Below, one piece after another: positions 1-9,000 of a DNA stretch of 64,000 nt. Both the position numbers and the translations under genes were made by a program. Location: positions 62,001 to 126,000 of the forward strand of contig JAEZUE010000103.1 in NCBI GenBank assembly GCA_023443455.1, given 5' to 3'. The notes beneath the pieces were generated by a model, which was given only the letters and a program-made list of their open reading frames with translations, had not been told where the DNA came from and searched no databases. How positions within the stretch are numbered: the first letter of the stretch is position 1; every line of letters begins with the position of its first letter. The stretch is from Verrucomicrobiota bacterium (GTDB taxonomy: Bacteria; Verrucomicrobiota; Verrucomicrobiia; Opitutales; Opitutaceae).

Positions 1-2
1 CG

Positions 3-203
3 GTGGCCCCTAGGAATGTCGGCACACAGGCTCCGACTGATGCGTATTCGCGGATCGGACTTGCAAGCACAGACAGCAGCCCGACGGTTACCCCGCAGAA
101 GGAGACAAACGAGCACCTCAAGAAGGTTAATGAAACGCTCAAGCAGATTCGCGACGGACTATCGCATCTGAACAAATACCAAACCGCAGCTTTCGGAAAC
201 TGA
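3..203 (+). CDS. Small phage-region protein, possibly 5'-truncated by the window edge
   Basis: I do not recognise this family. The frame opens with a GTG at the very edge of the window and is open to the first base, so the real gene may begin further left. The visible 66 residues have a polar, Ser/Thr/Pro-rich first half and a second half (about residues 34-60) rich in Glu, Lys and Leu that could form a short coiled coil. It ends five bases before the next gene on the same strand and belongs to a tightly packed plus-strand run of genes next to an integrase, which suggests a small prophage structural or accessory protein. Base composition is less GC-rich than the chromosome further right. Confidence 0.5.
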   Translation: MAPRNVGTQAPTDAYSRIGLASTDSSPTVTPQKETNEHLKKVNETLKQIRDGLSHLNKYQTAAFGN

Positions 204-207
204 CAAC

Positions 208-966
208 ATGGCAGGACTTATTGACTACCTTCGCCCGGACTACCCGCAGCGCGTTCGCGACGCGTCTGGCGTACGCCGGATCTACGCGTTCCGCGGTCCG
301 TCGGCCACGATCATTCCAGTTCTTCCGGCGATCGGTTCGACGTGGCTCGACCTATACCCGGTCGACAGGGTGAGCGACAACCAGATAGGCGTGTCGGACT
401 ACTCGGATGCGTTCGTCGAGACGTACCAGATCGATTCGGAGACGACGACAGAGAAGACCGACGATCAGTATCCGTTCTTCGAGATCGATCAGGTGCAGAT
501 CGAGAAGGCGCTGAAGCAGCATCCATCGTTCATCTCTTTCGCCGCTGCCGACTGGCAGGCCGTGAACGCGTGGGACGTCGAGACCGATCACGTCCTTCGG
601 TCCGCCTATCAGTACTATCTCCGCGACAAGGATGGGCTCGCGGTCGGATCTGTCGCGACGCTTACCGGAACCACGTCGTCAGGTCAAAAGGCGTACGCTT
701 ATCTCCGACTTCGAGGTGTCGAGTCGTTCCTCGATTTCGCGCCAGTCGTCAGGAAGAGTTCGCGATACCTCGGGAGCGCAGCTCCCGACAGTGTCGACAC
801 AGGGCAGAAGACGGATGCGCCGACATACGCGCCGACCGGTTACGAGTGGCTCAAGACCGCAGATCGCGTGTCAAAATCAGGCTCGCGTGGGATCGAGTGG
901 ATACGACAAGAGGAATGGACAGGCGCCCGCAAGGTGCTGCTCGACAAGGATAGCCTCTTCACCTGA
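208..966 (+). CDS. Unrecognised prophage protein (252 aa)
   Basis: A clean 252-residue gene with an ATG start five bases after the previous stop and a stop five bases before the next start, as in late operons of tailed phages. The protein is rich in Tyr, Asp and Ser, has no obvious signal peptide or membrane segment, and shows no catalytic motif I can name. Its position among other unknown proteins of similar style, ahead of a Cys-rich protein and an integrase, suggests a virion or tail-associated protein, but that is inference from context only. The composition (many AT-containing codons such as gat, tcg, gac mixed with tac and cag) differs from the strongly GC-rich codon use of the chromosomal genes after 4.5 kb. 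Confidence 0.6.
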   Translation: MAGLIDYLRPDYPQRVRDASGVRRIYAFRGPSATIIPVLPAIGSTWLDLYPVDRVSDNQIGVSDYSDAFVETYQIDSETTTEKTDDQYPFFEIDQVQIEKALKQHPSFISFAAADWQAVNAWDVETDHVLRSAYQYYLRDKDGLAVGSVATLTGTTSSGQKAYAYLRLRGVESFLDFAPVVRKSSRYLGSAAPDSVDTGQKTDAPTYAPTGYEWLKTADRVSKSGSRGIEWIRQEEWTGARKVLLDKDSLFT

Positions 967-971
967 TCACG

Positions 972-1550
972 ATGAAACTTCCGTCACCAGTCTCGCCCGG
1001 GCAGCCGCTGAGCGCGAAGGCGTTCAACGATCTTCTCGCATTTGTCCGCTCGCTTGATGTTCGCAGCGGACCCGGAATACGGGTTGTGCGTAGTGCCGTA
1101 GGAACAACAATCACGGCAACAGTAGGCGGCGTAACACAAAGAGCGTCTTCCGCGCTGACGCATCCATTCCAAGTCACCGATTCAAGCTCCGGAGTTAATG
1201 CTTCCGTCACTGTAAAAACCGGGAGTGTTAACGACTCGATCCCAACCGGGATCGACCCAACTTCTCACTCGCTCACGTCGGCCGGGACATGGCGGATTTA
1301 TCTCGACTGCACGCTCAGCGCCGATGCTGCCGGATCGATCACAGCGGTTGCTGTTGCAGTTGTAAACGGGGCCCAGCCTGCCGACACGCGAACGCACGCA
1401 TACATCACGCTCGCCACTGCAACCGTCGTTGCGATCACTGGCGGGTTCAGCGTATCGGAAATCAACCAGCTTGCGACGCACTCGTTGCGGTTCCACGCAT
1501 GCGGTCGTGACGACTCGGTGGACGGTTCATACAACTTCTGGGGATTCTGA
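972..1550 (+). CDS. Unrecognised prophage protein, probable tail or capsid decoration type (192 aa)
   Basis: A 192-residue protein in the same plus-strand run. It begins with a Pro-rich stretch and a short helix (residues about 10-30), followed by long alternating Thr/Val/Ala/Ser stretches that look like a beta-rich domain, and ends in an aromatic tail (SYNFWGF). Such a composition is common in phage tail-fibre, collar or head-decoration proteins, but I cannot assign it to a family. It starts six bases after the upstream gene and ends three bases before the downstream one, so it is surely co-transcribed with both. No cysteines or enzymatic motifs stand out. Confidence 0.55.
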   Translation: MKLPSPVSPGQPLSAKAFNDLLAFVRSLDVRSGPGIRVVRSAVGTTITATVGGVTQRASSALTHPFQVTDSSSGVNASVTVKTGSVNDSIPTGIDPTSHSLTSAGTWRIYLDCTLSADAAGSITAVAVAVVNGAQPADTRTHAYITLATATVVAITGGFSVSEINQLATHSLRFHACGRDDSVDGSYNFWGF

Positions 1551-1552
1551 CG

Positions 1553-2452
1553 ATGGAGTGGCCACCGCAAGACACTGGCCGTTTCGCCGTTCCGTTCTGC
1601 GTGCAATGCTGCACGTTTGAACCCGTCGATAAATACGAGATATCTGGATCTGCAAACACCGGATACATGATGGTCGGCACACCAAATCCAGACGGCAGCG
1701 GGACAAGCCTGTTTCGCACTGTTACGTGGTCTGGCGGATTCTCGATCCAGTATTCGAACGAAGAGGACTGCTCGATAGTGGAGCTGACATCGACTGCATC
1801 ATACAGCGGAGCGAGCACGAATGGCTTCGACATGTCTATCTCTGGATCCGTTGTGCTCTACCAAGACAGCGCTCTTATCGCAGAGACAAACATCGACGCT
1901 CCGAGCCTAGTAGCTCCAAACGGCATGCCAGACGACACCGCGGGAGGAACGACTGGAAGCACCGAATATCTCGACGGAACTGGCGAGTGTTACGTCGTGA
2001 GCGGTGGCAGCATCTATCCGCTTGGGAGGGCAACAGGGCAGGCAGTTGCGACGTTCTCAAACATATGCACGGAGGAGGATTCGATTGCGTGGTACGATGC
2101 CGAATATCCCGGTTGGGATTCTTGGAGCAATGCCTTCATGGATTCTCTTTGGGACTACGTATGGACATCTGGCTATCAGCCAGCTCCACCGGCTACCGTT
2201 GGATGGTACCGACACGGAAGGATGAGGTTTCGCCGGACAAAGAGCGGATACACGCCAGGCGCACGATACATTTGCCAGATGCAAGTCGAGCGCACCGCAT
2301 ATGGCGAAGGGGCGTGGGCGCTGTACGCCACGATTGAGACGACTCTTGATGCCGATGCGAGCGGCACATTGACGTGGGAGGGCGAGACTCCATTTGCCCG
2401 CGGATACGAGACATGGGTAAAGGCGCGGTCGTTTACCGCGGTCCCGGCATGA
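1553..2452 (+). CDS. Unrecognised prophage protein (299 aa), probably virion-associated
   Basis: A 299-residue protein with a beta-rich, Ser/Thr/Gly/Tyr/Trp-rich composition and several acidic patches. It contains scattered Trp residues and no membrane helix. The start lies two bases after the preceding stop; the stop overlaps the next start in an ATGA arrangement, so translation is likely coupled to the small Cys-rich protein that follows. The family is unknown to me. By its place near the end of the phage gene run, just before the integrase, a tail-tip, fibre or baseplate role is plausible but unproven. It shares the lower-GC character of the left end of the window. Confidence 0.55.
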   Translation: MEWPPQDTGRFAVPFCVQCCTFEPVDKYEISGSANTGYMMVGTPNPDGSGTSLFRTVTWSGGFSIQYSNEEDCSIVELTSTASYSGASTNGFDMSISGSVVLYQDSALIAETNIDAPSLVAPNGMPDDTAGGTTGSTEYLDGTGECYVVSGGSIYPLGRATGQAVATFSNICTEEDSIAWYDAEYPGWDSWSNAFMDSLWDYVWTSGYQPAPPATVGWYRHGRMRFRRTKSGYTPGARYICQMQVERTAYGEGAWALYATIETTLDADASGTLTWEGETPFARGYETWVKARSFTAVPA

Positions 2453-2763
2453 GGCTGATCGTCCACCGGCCAGATCTCCATGATCCTGTCGCTACGCCGG
2501 CGGCGACCGCCGCAACGCCATCCGCGGTCAAGATCGGCAACCTGCGGCGGGCCCTGCGGCGGTGGCAGCAGTCCGGGTTCAAGCTGACGCCCAGCAGCGA
2601 GCGCAAGACGAGGTCCTCCATCTGCGCCGCGTGCCCGCACTGGGACGACGCTGGTAACCTCGGCCTCGGTGAGTGCCGTGCGCCCGGGTGCGGGTGTACC
2701 CGGGCGAAGGTCTGGCTGGCGACAGAGAGGTGCCCGCTGGGTAAGTGGGCGAAGTCCAGCTGA
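2449..2763 (+). CDS. Small Cys-rich, probably zinc-binding phage protein (104 aa)
   Basis: The ATG at 2449 overlaps the stop of the upstream gene (ATGA), which is why I prefer it to the in-frame ATG at 2374. The N-terminal half is basic and Pro/Ala-rich. The C-terminal half has cysteines spaced as CAAC, then GEC, then GCGC, then RCPLGKW, a pattern expected of a small zinc-binding knuckle or ribbon. Short proteins ending in a CP-x-x-KW type motif occur in tailed phages of several phyla, usually annotated as hypothetical. It converges on the integrase, which is encoded on the other strand with only ten bases between the two stops. Confidence 0.6.
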   Translation: MRLIVHRPDLHDPVATPAATAATPSAVKIGNLRRALRRWQQSGFKLTPSSERKTRSSICAACPHWDDAGNLGLGECRAPGCGCTRAKVWLATERCPLGKWAKSS

Positions 2764-2773
2764 CTGGTCGCGG

Positions 2774-3886
2774 TCACCCACCGATTCGAGCAACGACAGC
2801 ATCCAACACCCGCCAGCATTTCGCGGCCTCCGATCGGGAGACCAGCCGGTTGATGTAGTGGCTGCGGAGAACTACCACCGAGTTGCCCATGTCGGCAGAC
2901 AGGTCGTGCTCTGCGGTTCCGAGCGCGTAGAGAGTTGAAGCGTAGGTGTGCCGCCCGATGTCGACCGCCCACCCGTCGCCCTCGCCGCACCCTGCCCTCG
3001 CGCGGATCCGGCGGAACATCCGCCGCGACCAGTACCCCGGAACCTCTCCGCGCTCGGCCAGTACCTTGAGCACGCGAGCGAGCCGCGGATCAAGCCGGCT
3101 ATGGCGCACGCGCGACACCTTGGTCGCAGCCTCGTCGAGCACGACCTCGCCTCGATCCCACCCGAACTGCTTCCAGCTCAACTTCTGGATTTCCTCCGGT
3201 CGCACGCCGGAGAAGAAAAGCAAGAGGATGTGAGCGAGCATCGGGCCCGGCTCAGTCCGCGACCCAGCATCGCGCCACGCCGCTGCAACGAGGCGCGAGA
3301 GGTGATAGGCCGACAACACGGCCGGCAGCTGGCGCTCGGCGCTGGGCAGCTCCACGCGCTCCATCGGAGATCGGTCGCAGTGACCGGAGCGCACGCACCA
3401 ACGGAAGAAGTTGCGCCATGCGATCGCATAGTTGATCCGGCTCCTGGCCGACAGCGGGGCCGAATCGAGCCATCGCTGCAGTTTGGCCGCATTGACCTGC
3501 CGCGGCGGAACGTCGCCACAGATCTTCGTGAGCTGCCCCACCCGGAACGTGAGGTTGACGGTCGTTCGCTCGCGACGGCCGGCCGCTTCCTTTGCCGCGA
3601 CAAATTCGCCGACGAGCGCCAGCAACCCGCCGCGCAGTGCCCCAACGCTGGTGGACGCTGCCCCAACGCGTGCCTTGTCGCCCCAGACCAAGGCGCAGAC
3701 CCCATCCATGCCGCTGCGGGCGGCTACCGCGAGCATCTCGCGCCGACGGGCCTCCGCCTCCTCTTTGCTTGCGAACCCCTCTCGGTATCGCTTCGGTGTG
3801 CGCTCGTGAGACCATCGCAGGCCAACGCTCAGGCGCCAACGCTGCACCCCATCATGCCTAAACTCTGGCGCGATTGTTATTCGCAT
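2774..3886 (-). CDS. Tyrosine recombinase / phage integrase with unusual active-site residues
   Basis: A 370-residue site-specific recombinase that would integrate and excise the element on its left. I chose the ATG at 3886 because the open frame upstream runs antisense through the tRNAs and is not protein-like. An arm/core-binding N-terminal region (to about residue 175) is followed by the catalytic domain: the box I arginine in SGVRPEE (R229), a beta-strand Lys in the ATKVSR stretch (about K256), the box II arginine in DIGRHTYAS (R312) and the Tyr nucleophile in RSHYINR (Y344). Two usual histidines are replaced: H-x-L-R is D-I-G-R (D309), and the GH of the LLGHS-type motif is MGNS (N335). 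Such variation exists in the family, so activity is possible. It lies directly next to tRNA-Thr, a typical integration context. Confidence 0.85.
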   Translation of the reverse strand: MRITIAPEFRHDGVQRWRLSVGLRWSHERTPKRYREGFASKEEAEARRREMLAVAARSGMDGVCALVWGDKARVGAASTSVGALRGGLLALVGEFVAAKEAAGRRERTTVNLTFRVGQLTKICGDVPPRQVNAAKLQRWLDSAPLSARSRINYAIAWRNFFRWCVRSGHCDRSPMERVELPSAERQLPAVLSAYHLSRLVAAAWRDAGSRTEPGPMLAHILLLFFSGVRPEEIQKLSWKQFGWDRGEVVLDEAATKVSRVRHSRLDPRLARVLKVLAERGEVPGYWSRRMFRRIRARAGCGEGDGWAVDIGRHTYASTLYALGTAEHDLSADMGNSVVVLRSHYINRLVSRSEAAKCWRVLDAVVARIGG

Positions 3887-3892
3887 ACGCTG

Positions 3893-3916
3893 GAAATTGG
3901 GGCAGAAATTGGGGCA
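3893..3916. repeat. Tandem 12-bp repeat between integrase start and tRNA-Thr
   Basis: The 12-mer GAAATTGGGGCA occurs twice back to back, just upstream of the integrase start codon and about 50 bp before tRNA-Thr. Short direct repeats here are typical of integrase arm-binding or attachment-site regions. I cannot identify the attachment core because the other end of the element is outside the window. Confidence 0.5.
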
Positions 3917-3964
3917 GTTCAAGCGGCCTTTTGCGGACTCCAGCGGACGGTTCTCCTCTCTGAC

Positions 3965-4039
3965 GCCGGCATAGCACAGTGGTAGTGCAACGGTTTTGTA
4001 AACCGTAGGTCGTCGGTTCGAATCCGACTGCCGGCTCCA
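3965..4039 (+). tRNA. tRNA-Thr (anticodon TGT), CCA encoded
   Basis: Full cloverleaf: acceptor GCCGGCA pairs with TGCCGGC, the D stem is GCAC/GTGC, the anticodon stem ACGGT/ACCGT encloses the loop TTTGTAA (anticodon TGT at 3997-3999), and the T arm GTCGG/CCGAC encloses TTCGAAT. The discriminator T and an encoded CCA follow. It probably marks the chromosomal boundary of the integrated element, although the integrase lies on its 5' side whereas elements more often occupy the 3' side of a tRNA. Confidence 0.95.
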
Positions 4040-4126
4040 GCTTTTTGCGGCGCGAAAAACTTCAAAAAATCCGCTTGTGCCGCGTGATCGGCCTCCTAGC
4101 GTCGCCCCTCTCGTTTCGGCGAGCAC

Positions 4127-4200
4127 TGCCCGATGGTGTAATGGTAGCACAGCAGATTCTGAATCTGTTTGTCTAGGTTCGATCCCTAGTCGGGCAGCCA
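4127..4200 (+). tRNA. tRNA-Gln (anticodon CTG), CCA encoded
   Basis: Acceptor TGCCCGA pairs with TCGGGCA. The anticodon stem GCAGA/TCTGT encloses TTCTGAA, giving anticodon CTG. The T arm CTAGG/CCTAG encloses TTCGATC-type loop bases, and GCCA follows at the 3' end. It lies 87 bases after tRNA-Thr on the same strand, so the two may be co-transcribed. Confidence 0.94.
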
Positions 4201-4576
4201 CTTTCTCCCTCCGCGGAGAGGCCTGGTGGAGCCAAGATGCCCGTCGACATGGCAAAGCAAACACGGGGACCGCGCGAGTCTGCATCCGTCGCGATCACGG
4301 CTTCACAACTCGGCGCGGAACCACCCTATTGGGGCGCCCCGGACAGCGACGGCGGAACACTCGGCGCGAGGGGCGACCGGAGAGAAGAGGCGATTCCGTT
4401 CCCGCGCTGGAACCAATGCACCATGCCGAATTGGCAGGCCCATCAGCCCCCGGTCGCACAGGGGCCCCAAGAACGGCCGCGCCCGTAACTGCCTGCGCCC
4501 CAGTTTAGCCTTAAACGCTCCACTATTGCCTCCGCCTCGGCCAAACCGTAGCGGTTTTCAATCACGCCCCACGCCG
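4201..4576. other. Gene-free stretch after the tRNAs
   Basis: About 375 bases between tRNA-Gln and the beta-barrel gene. An open frame reads through in the frame of the downstream gene, but its translation is low-complexity and Arg/Pro-rich without a family look, so I treat it as non-coding. No convincing promoter or terminator was seen. Confidence 0.4.
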
Positions 4577-5716
4577 ATGACCATTCGCTCCCTCCGAGAC
4601 ACCCTCCCCTCACTTGCGACCCCACCACGCCGAAAGAAGGGCATGCTCGCACTGCTCACCTTGCTCTGGGCCAACGCCGTCTTGGCCCAGGGAACCGGAC
4701 GGGCGGGCCCGCCCCATCTCCACCCGTGGGCGCCCAACCTCGGAGCGGCGGGCCTGTTGGCTGAATTCGGCAGCTACGACACCTACGGCACCGTCCAGGA
4801 ACGACTCGGCCAGTCGCGGGCCCAGATCGCTTGGGCCGCCATTCCCGGCAACCCCACCTCCGGCTACGAGGACGCCGCCGATGTGCTCGTGGTGCCGGTC
4901 GATCTGGCCGTCCCCCTCGGCTCCGAGCATTCGTTCCTGCGTGTCGGCGGCGTCGCGATGTACAACCGCGGCCGGGAAAACATCACCTGGGTCGACATCG
5001 ACACCAGGCGCGCCGAGCTGCAGTACCTCTACATCCCCACGCCCGACACCATCCTTGCGATCGGAGGCACGGTGGAAAACGCCGACATCGCGATGGGCCA
5101 CAGCCCCGGCCACATCGCCAGCGACGGGCTCGGCCTGCGCGCCGACATCGTGCACAAGTTCAGTCCGCGCTGGGGCATCGCGGTGCGCGGCGAACTCATC
5201 GCCGCCGAAGCCGAAACCCGCCTGACCCTGCGCAACGCCCTGCGCTACGGCTACGACCAGGACTATCGGCGCCTCTACCTCCAGACCTGCCTCGTCGGCA
5301 CCTTCACCCACGATTCGCTGCGCTGGGTCCCGCAGGGCTGGGTCTTTCGTCCGAACTTCACCGCCCTCTTCGAGCGCAACTCCTTCGCCGACGCCCTCGA
5401 CACGTTCGGCCGCACCGTACGCGGTACCGTGGGTTCCAGCGACAGCTACGCCACCCTCTCCGCCTGCGGCCGCCTCGAACGAGCGAGCTTCCGGCCCTGG
5501 CATCCGGCCCCCTTCCTCGAGGTCGGGCTCGAACACGAGATCCGCAACGATCTCGACGCCCTGCTCGACGAACCGACGATTCTGCGCACCGCCATCGGCG
5601 CCTCGCTCAACCTCACCCACGGGGCCCGCATCGACGTCGAGTACTCGCGCCACGACGGACTCGAAGGCCTGCGGCGCGACCAGTCGCTGACCGTGCACCT
5701 CGGCTTCCTGTTCTGA
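4577..5716 (+). CDS. Outer-membrane beta-barrel-like protein with signal peptide (DUF6268-like)
   Basis: A 379-residue exported protein. The start at 4577 puts a basic stretch (RRKKG) ahead of a hydrophobic segment ending in ANAVLAQG, a good signal peptide with cleavage near residue 37; an ATG at 4643 would give a shorter signal of the same kind. The mature part alternates hydrophobic and polar residues, has periodic aromatic girdle residues (for example YRRLYLQTCL, WVFRPNFTALF), and ends in a terminal Phe (HLGFLF), as outer-membrane beta-barrels do. It resembles Verrucomicrobia/Planctomycetes proteins annotated DUF6268; that family name is from memory. Its cargo or function is unknown. A long-inverted-repeat element follows five bases after the stop. 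Confidence 0.7.
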   Translation: MTIRSLRDTLPSLATPPRRKKGMLALLTLLWANAVLAQGTGRAGPPHLHPWAPNLGAAGLLAEFGSYDTYGTVQERLGQSRAQIAWAAIPGNPTSGYEDAADVLVVPVDLAVPLGSEHSFLRVGGVAMYNRGRENITWVDIDTRRAELQYLYIPTPDTILAIGGTVENADIAMGHSPGHIASDGLGLRADIVHKFSPRWGIAVRGELIAAEAETRLTLRNALRYGYDQDYRRLYLQTCLVGTFTHDSLRWVPQGWVFRPNFTALFERNSFADALDTFGRTVRGTVGSSDSYATLSACGRLERASFRPWHPAPFLEVGLEHEIRNDLDALLDEPTILRTAIGASLNLTHGARIDVEYSRHDGLEGLRRDQSLTVHLGFLF

Positions 5717-5720
5717 GCGT

Positions 5721-5867
5721 TGAGCCTTCGGTCGAGTGACGAGTGAGCAGCGTCGAGGGGCCGATCACAGAGGAGATCGAGCGAAGCGCTCGGGTTGGAA
5801 GCTCGCCACCGATGGTTTGGCGCTGGTCCCTCGACGCTCGCCTCCCGACCGCATCATCACGGCTGAG
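5721..5867 (+). repeat. Long-inverted-repeat element, copy A
   Basis: One of four copies of a ~145 bp element (others at 10270, 45431 inverted, and 50751). Its outer arms read roughly GGTCGAGTGACGAG..GTCGAGG and CCTCGACGCTCGCCT..CGACC, which are complementary, so the transcript could fold into a long stem around a conserved centre (CGATCACAGAGGAGATCGAG). This copy starts with TGAGCC five bases after the stop of the beta-barrel gene. The rest of the gap up to the sensor kinase start at 6038 contains only GC-rich sequence without a recognisable signal. Confidence 0.8.
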
Positions 5868-6037
5868 CGTATCCGGAAAAGTGGCGCGCACTGCGCGCGC
5901 CGTCGCCGGCACGGGGAACTAGGCCGCCGGCCCATGTGCCCCGCCGCGCCGCTTCCCGGGCCACGGCGCGCCACGCCACGCAATCTCTGCTCCACTCGCC
6001 CCGCGGTGCGGCCGATGAGCATCCCAAAGCCGCCCGC

Positions 6038-9000
6038 GTGCAGTTCGCCCGAACCCACTTTCCCAACCTTCGCACGATCGCCGCCACCGCAGCGATCGCG
6101 GCCGCGGCGTTTGCCGGGGCCCAACCCGCGTCTGTCGCGCCCGAAAAGCTCCCGCCCCCGCTCGCCATCCATCCGCTCACCCGCAGCGCAGACGTGCGCG
6201 CTCCCGATGGCGCGGCCGAGAGCGCGAACCGCCTCGTCGAGCTCCGGGGCACCGTCACCTTCGTGCACCCCGACGGCACCTTCTATCTCCAGGAGCCGAC
6301 CGGAGCCATGGCGGCCCGACCCGAGTCCCAGACCCAGCCCCGGCCGGCCGTGGGCGACATCGTGAGGGTCTCCGGCCGCACCGAGCCCGGGGCACGGTTG
6401 CCGTTCGTGCGCGCGAACCGCATCGCGATCGAAGGCCATGGCGCCCTCCCGGCCCCCGCGGCGATCACCCCTGCGGAGGCACTCGGCGAGAGCCGGGAGT
6501 ACCAGTGGGTCGAGCTCGAGGGGGACCTTCTCGAAAACGAATCGCTGGGCGACTGGCAACGGTTGCGCGTGGGCACCGCCGACGGCGAGTTCTCCGTCAG
6601 CATCCCCTCCGCCGAGCCCGTGCCGGCGGCCGAAGGCGCCCGCCTGCGCATCCGAGGCGTGTGCAATGTATGGCAACAGAGCGGCACGGCCGCCCTCGGC
6701 GGGTTCTTCCTCTTCACGCCCACCCCCGGCGACGTGCAGGAGATTGCCGACGACGACGAGGCGGCGCCCCCACCGATCACCGATATCCGGAGCCTGCACA
6801 CACGGAAGCCCCGTCCCGGGCAACCGGTGGACCTGCGGGGCGTGGTCACCTTCGCCCACCCGGACCAGCGTCTCTTCTACCTCGACGACGACACCGGCGG
6901 CGTGCTGGTCTGGCCCTCCACCCCCGCCCTGCCCCTGCCCGCCGTGGGGGCCCGCCTGCGCCTGCACGGGGTCGCCACCATCGGCCCGGGCGCCACCACC
7001 GTGCGCGCCGACCGTATCGAAACATCCGGCATCGGCCCGCTGCCCGCAGCCCACCCCATCGGCATCGGGCAGGCCGCCGCCGGCGGCGAAGATGCGCAAT
7101 GGGTCGAGATGCGCGGCCACCTGCGCCAGGTCGAGACCGGCGGCGGCTGGCTGCAGCTCTTTCTCACCACCGCAGCCGGCGAGATCACCGTGAGCATCCC
7201 CCACGCCTCCTCGATCGCGGCGAAGGTCGGCTCCTTCCTCGCCGTGCGCGGCGTCTGCCAGTCCTGGACCGACGAACACGGCCGGATCGCCGGCTTCTTC
7301 CTCTATTCGCCCTCCACCGCCGAGCTGACGGAGTGCGCCCCCGCCCCCGCGGACCCCTTCGCCGTGCCGGAGGAGTCCATCGCCAATCTCGCGCGCTACC
7401 GTACCCGAACCTTGGAGATGCAGCAGGTCCGGCTGCGGGGAACCGTCCTCCACCACATCCCGGGACGCTCGTTGATCCTCCGGAACGGGGACGACACCGT
7501 GCGCGTCTTCAGCAACGACACGGCGTCGCTCGTGCCGGGCGACGTCGTCGAAGTCGCCGGCGTGCCCGGGCGACGCGGCCACCACTCCGTGTTGCGGGGC
7601 GCCACCTACCGGCGTCTGCAGGCCGGCCCCGCCCCCGAGCCCCGCGCCTTGACGCAGGTCGCCACCGTCGCGCCCGAACTCGACGGCCACCTCGTCTCGC
7701 TGCAGGGAGTTCTCAACAGCATCGCCCTCCGCCCCACCGACACCCGGATGCTTCTCGATGTCGGCGGCACCATGGTCGAGGCCATCCACTCCGGTCCGCT
7801 GCCCGCCGGAGAAGGGACCGGCTGGAAACCGGGCAGCCGGCTCGCACTCACCGGACTCTACAACGTGGAAGGCCGCGAGGACGAGGAGGTCAGCCACTTC
7901 ATTCTCCAGATCCGCCACCCGGCCGAAGTCGTCGTGTTGTCCTCCCCGCCCTGGTGGACGGCCGGGCGCGCCCGGACCGCGCTCGGTGCGATCGCCGCCG
8001 TACTCCTGGCGGGCCTCGGTTGGGTGGCCGTCCTGCGCCGCCAAATCAGACGCCAGACCACGGTCATCCGCCGGCAGCTCGCGAAGGAGGCGGCCCTCGA
8101 GGTGCGCCACGGCGTGATCATCGAGCACGCCAGCGACGCCATCTTCACCACCGACCTCGAGGGGCGCTTCCTCACCTTCAATCCCGCCGCGGAGTCGATG
8201 ACCGGATACAGCGAGGCGGAGATGCTCCGGCGCCGACTCGCCGACCTGCTCCCGCCCGACTCCCCGGAGCCGCTCGCCGGCTTCCTCGCCCAGGCCCGCC
8301 ACCCCGACCCGGCCGCCGCGCACTTCGAGGCGCAGTTCCAAACCCGCGCCGGGGAGCGCCTGTGGGTCGAGATCAGCGCCCGTGCGATCCGTGAAGACGG
8401 CGCCGCGACCGGTCTGCTCGGCATCGCCCGCGACATCACCGCGCGCCGGCAGATGGAGAAACTCGACCGCCAGATCCAGAAGGCCGAAAGCTTGGGCCGG
8501 ATGGCGGCGGCCATCGCCCACAATTTCAACAACCAGATTCAGGCCGTGTCGATGGGGCTCGAAATGTTGCGCTTCGAACTGCCCAAGGATCCCGCCATCG
8601 GCGAGATCCTCGGGGCCGCGGAACGTTCGGCCCGGCAGGCCTCCCAAGTCGGAAAACTGATGCTGACCTACCTCGGGCAGTCCCCGGGCACGCGCAAATC
8701 CATCGACCTCGCCGCGCTCGCCCGCGAGGCGATCGCCCGTTGGCGCAAGGCTCTGCCGTCCGGGATGGCACTGGACACCGAGATCCCCGAATCCTTGGCA
8801 CGGGTACGAGCCGATCCCGAGCAGATCATCCAGGCGATCACCTGCCTGCTGGCGAACGCCCAGGAGGCGGCCGAGGGCACCGGCGGCACGATCCGCCTCG
8901 CCGTCGGCACCGCCGATCCGGCCTCCATCCCGAACAACTACCGACGCCCGATCGACTTCCAGGCACTCGGCGAGACCTACGCCTGCATCACGATTTCGGA

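Noticed and set aside
3887..4285. Open frame running antisense through tRNA-Thr and tRNA-Gln as an N-terminal extension of the integrase (peptide with SNRRPTVYKT)
   Set aside because: This peptide is the reverse translation of tRNA genes, a frequent false annotation. The integrase has a good ATG at 3886.
4226..4576. N-terminal extension of the beta-barrel gene back to 4226
   Set aside because: The extension is Arg/Pro-rich and hides the signal peptide, which begins properly with ATG 4577.
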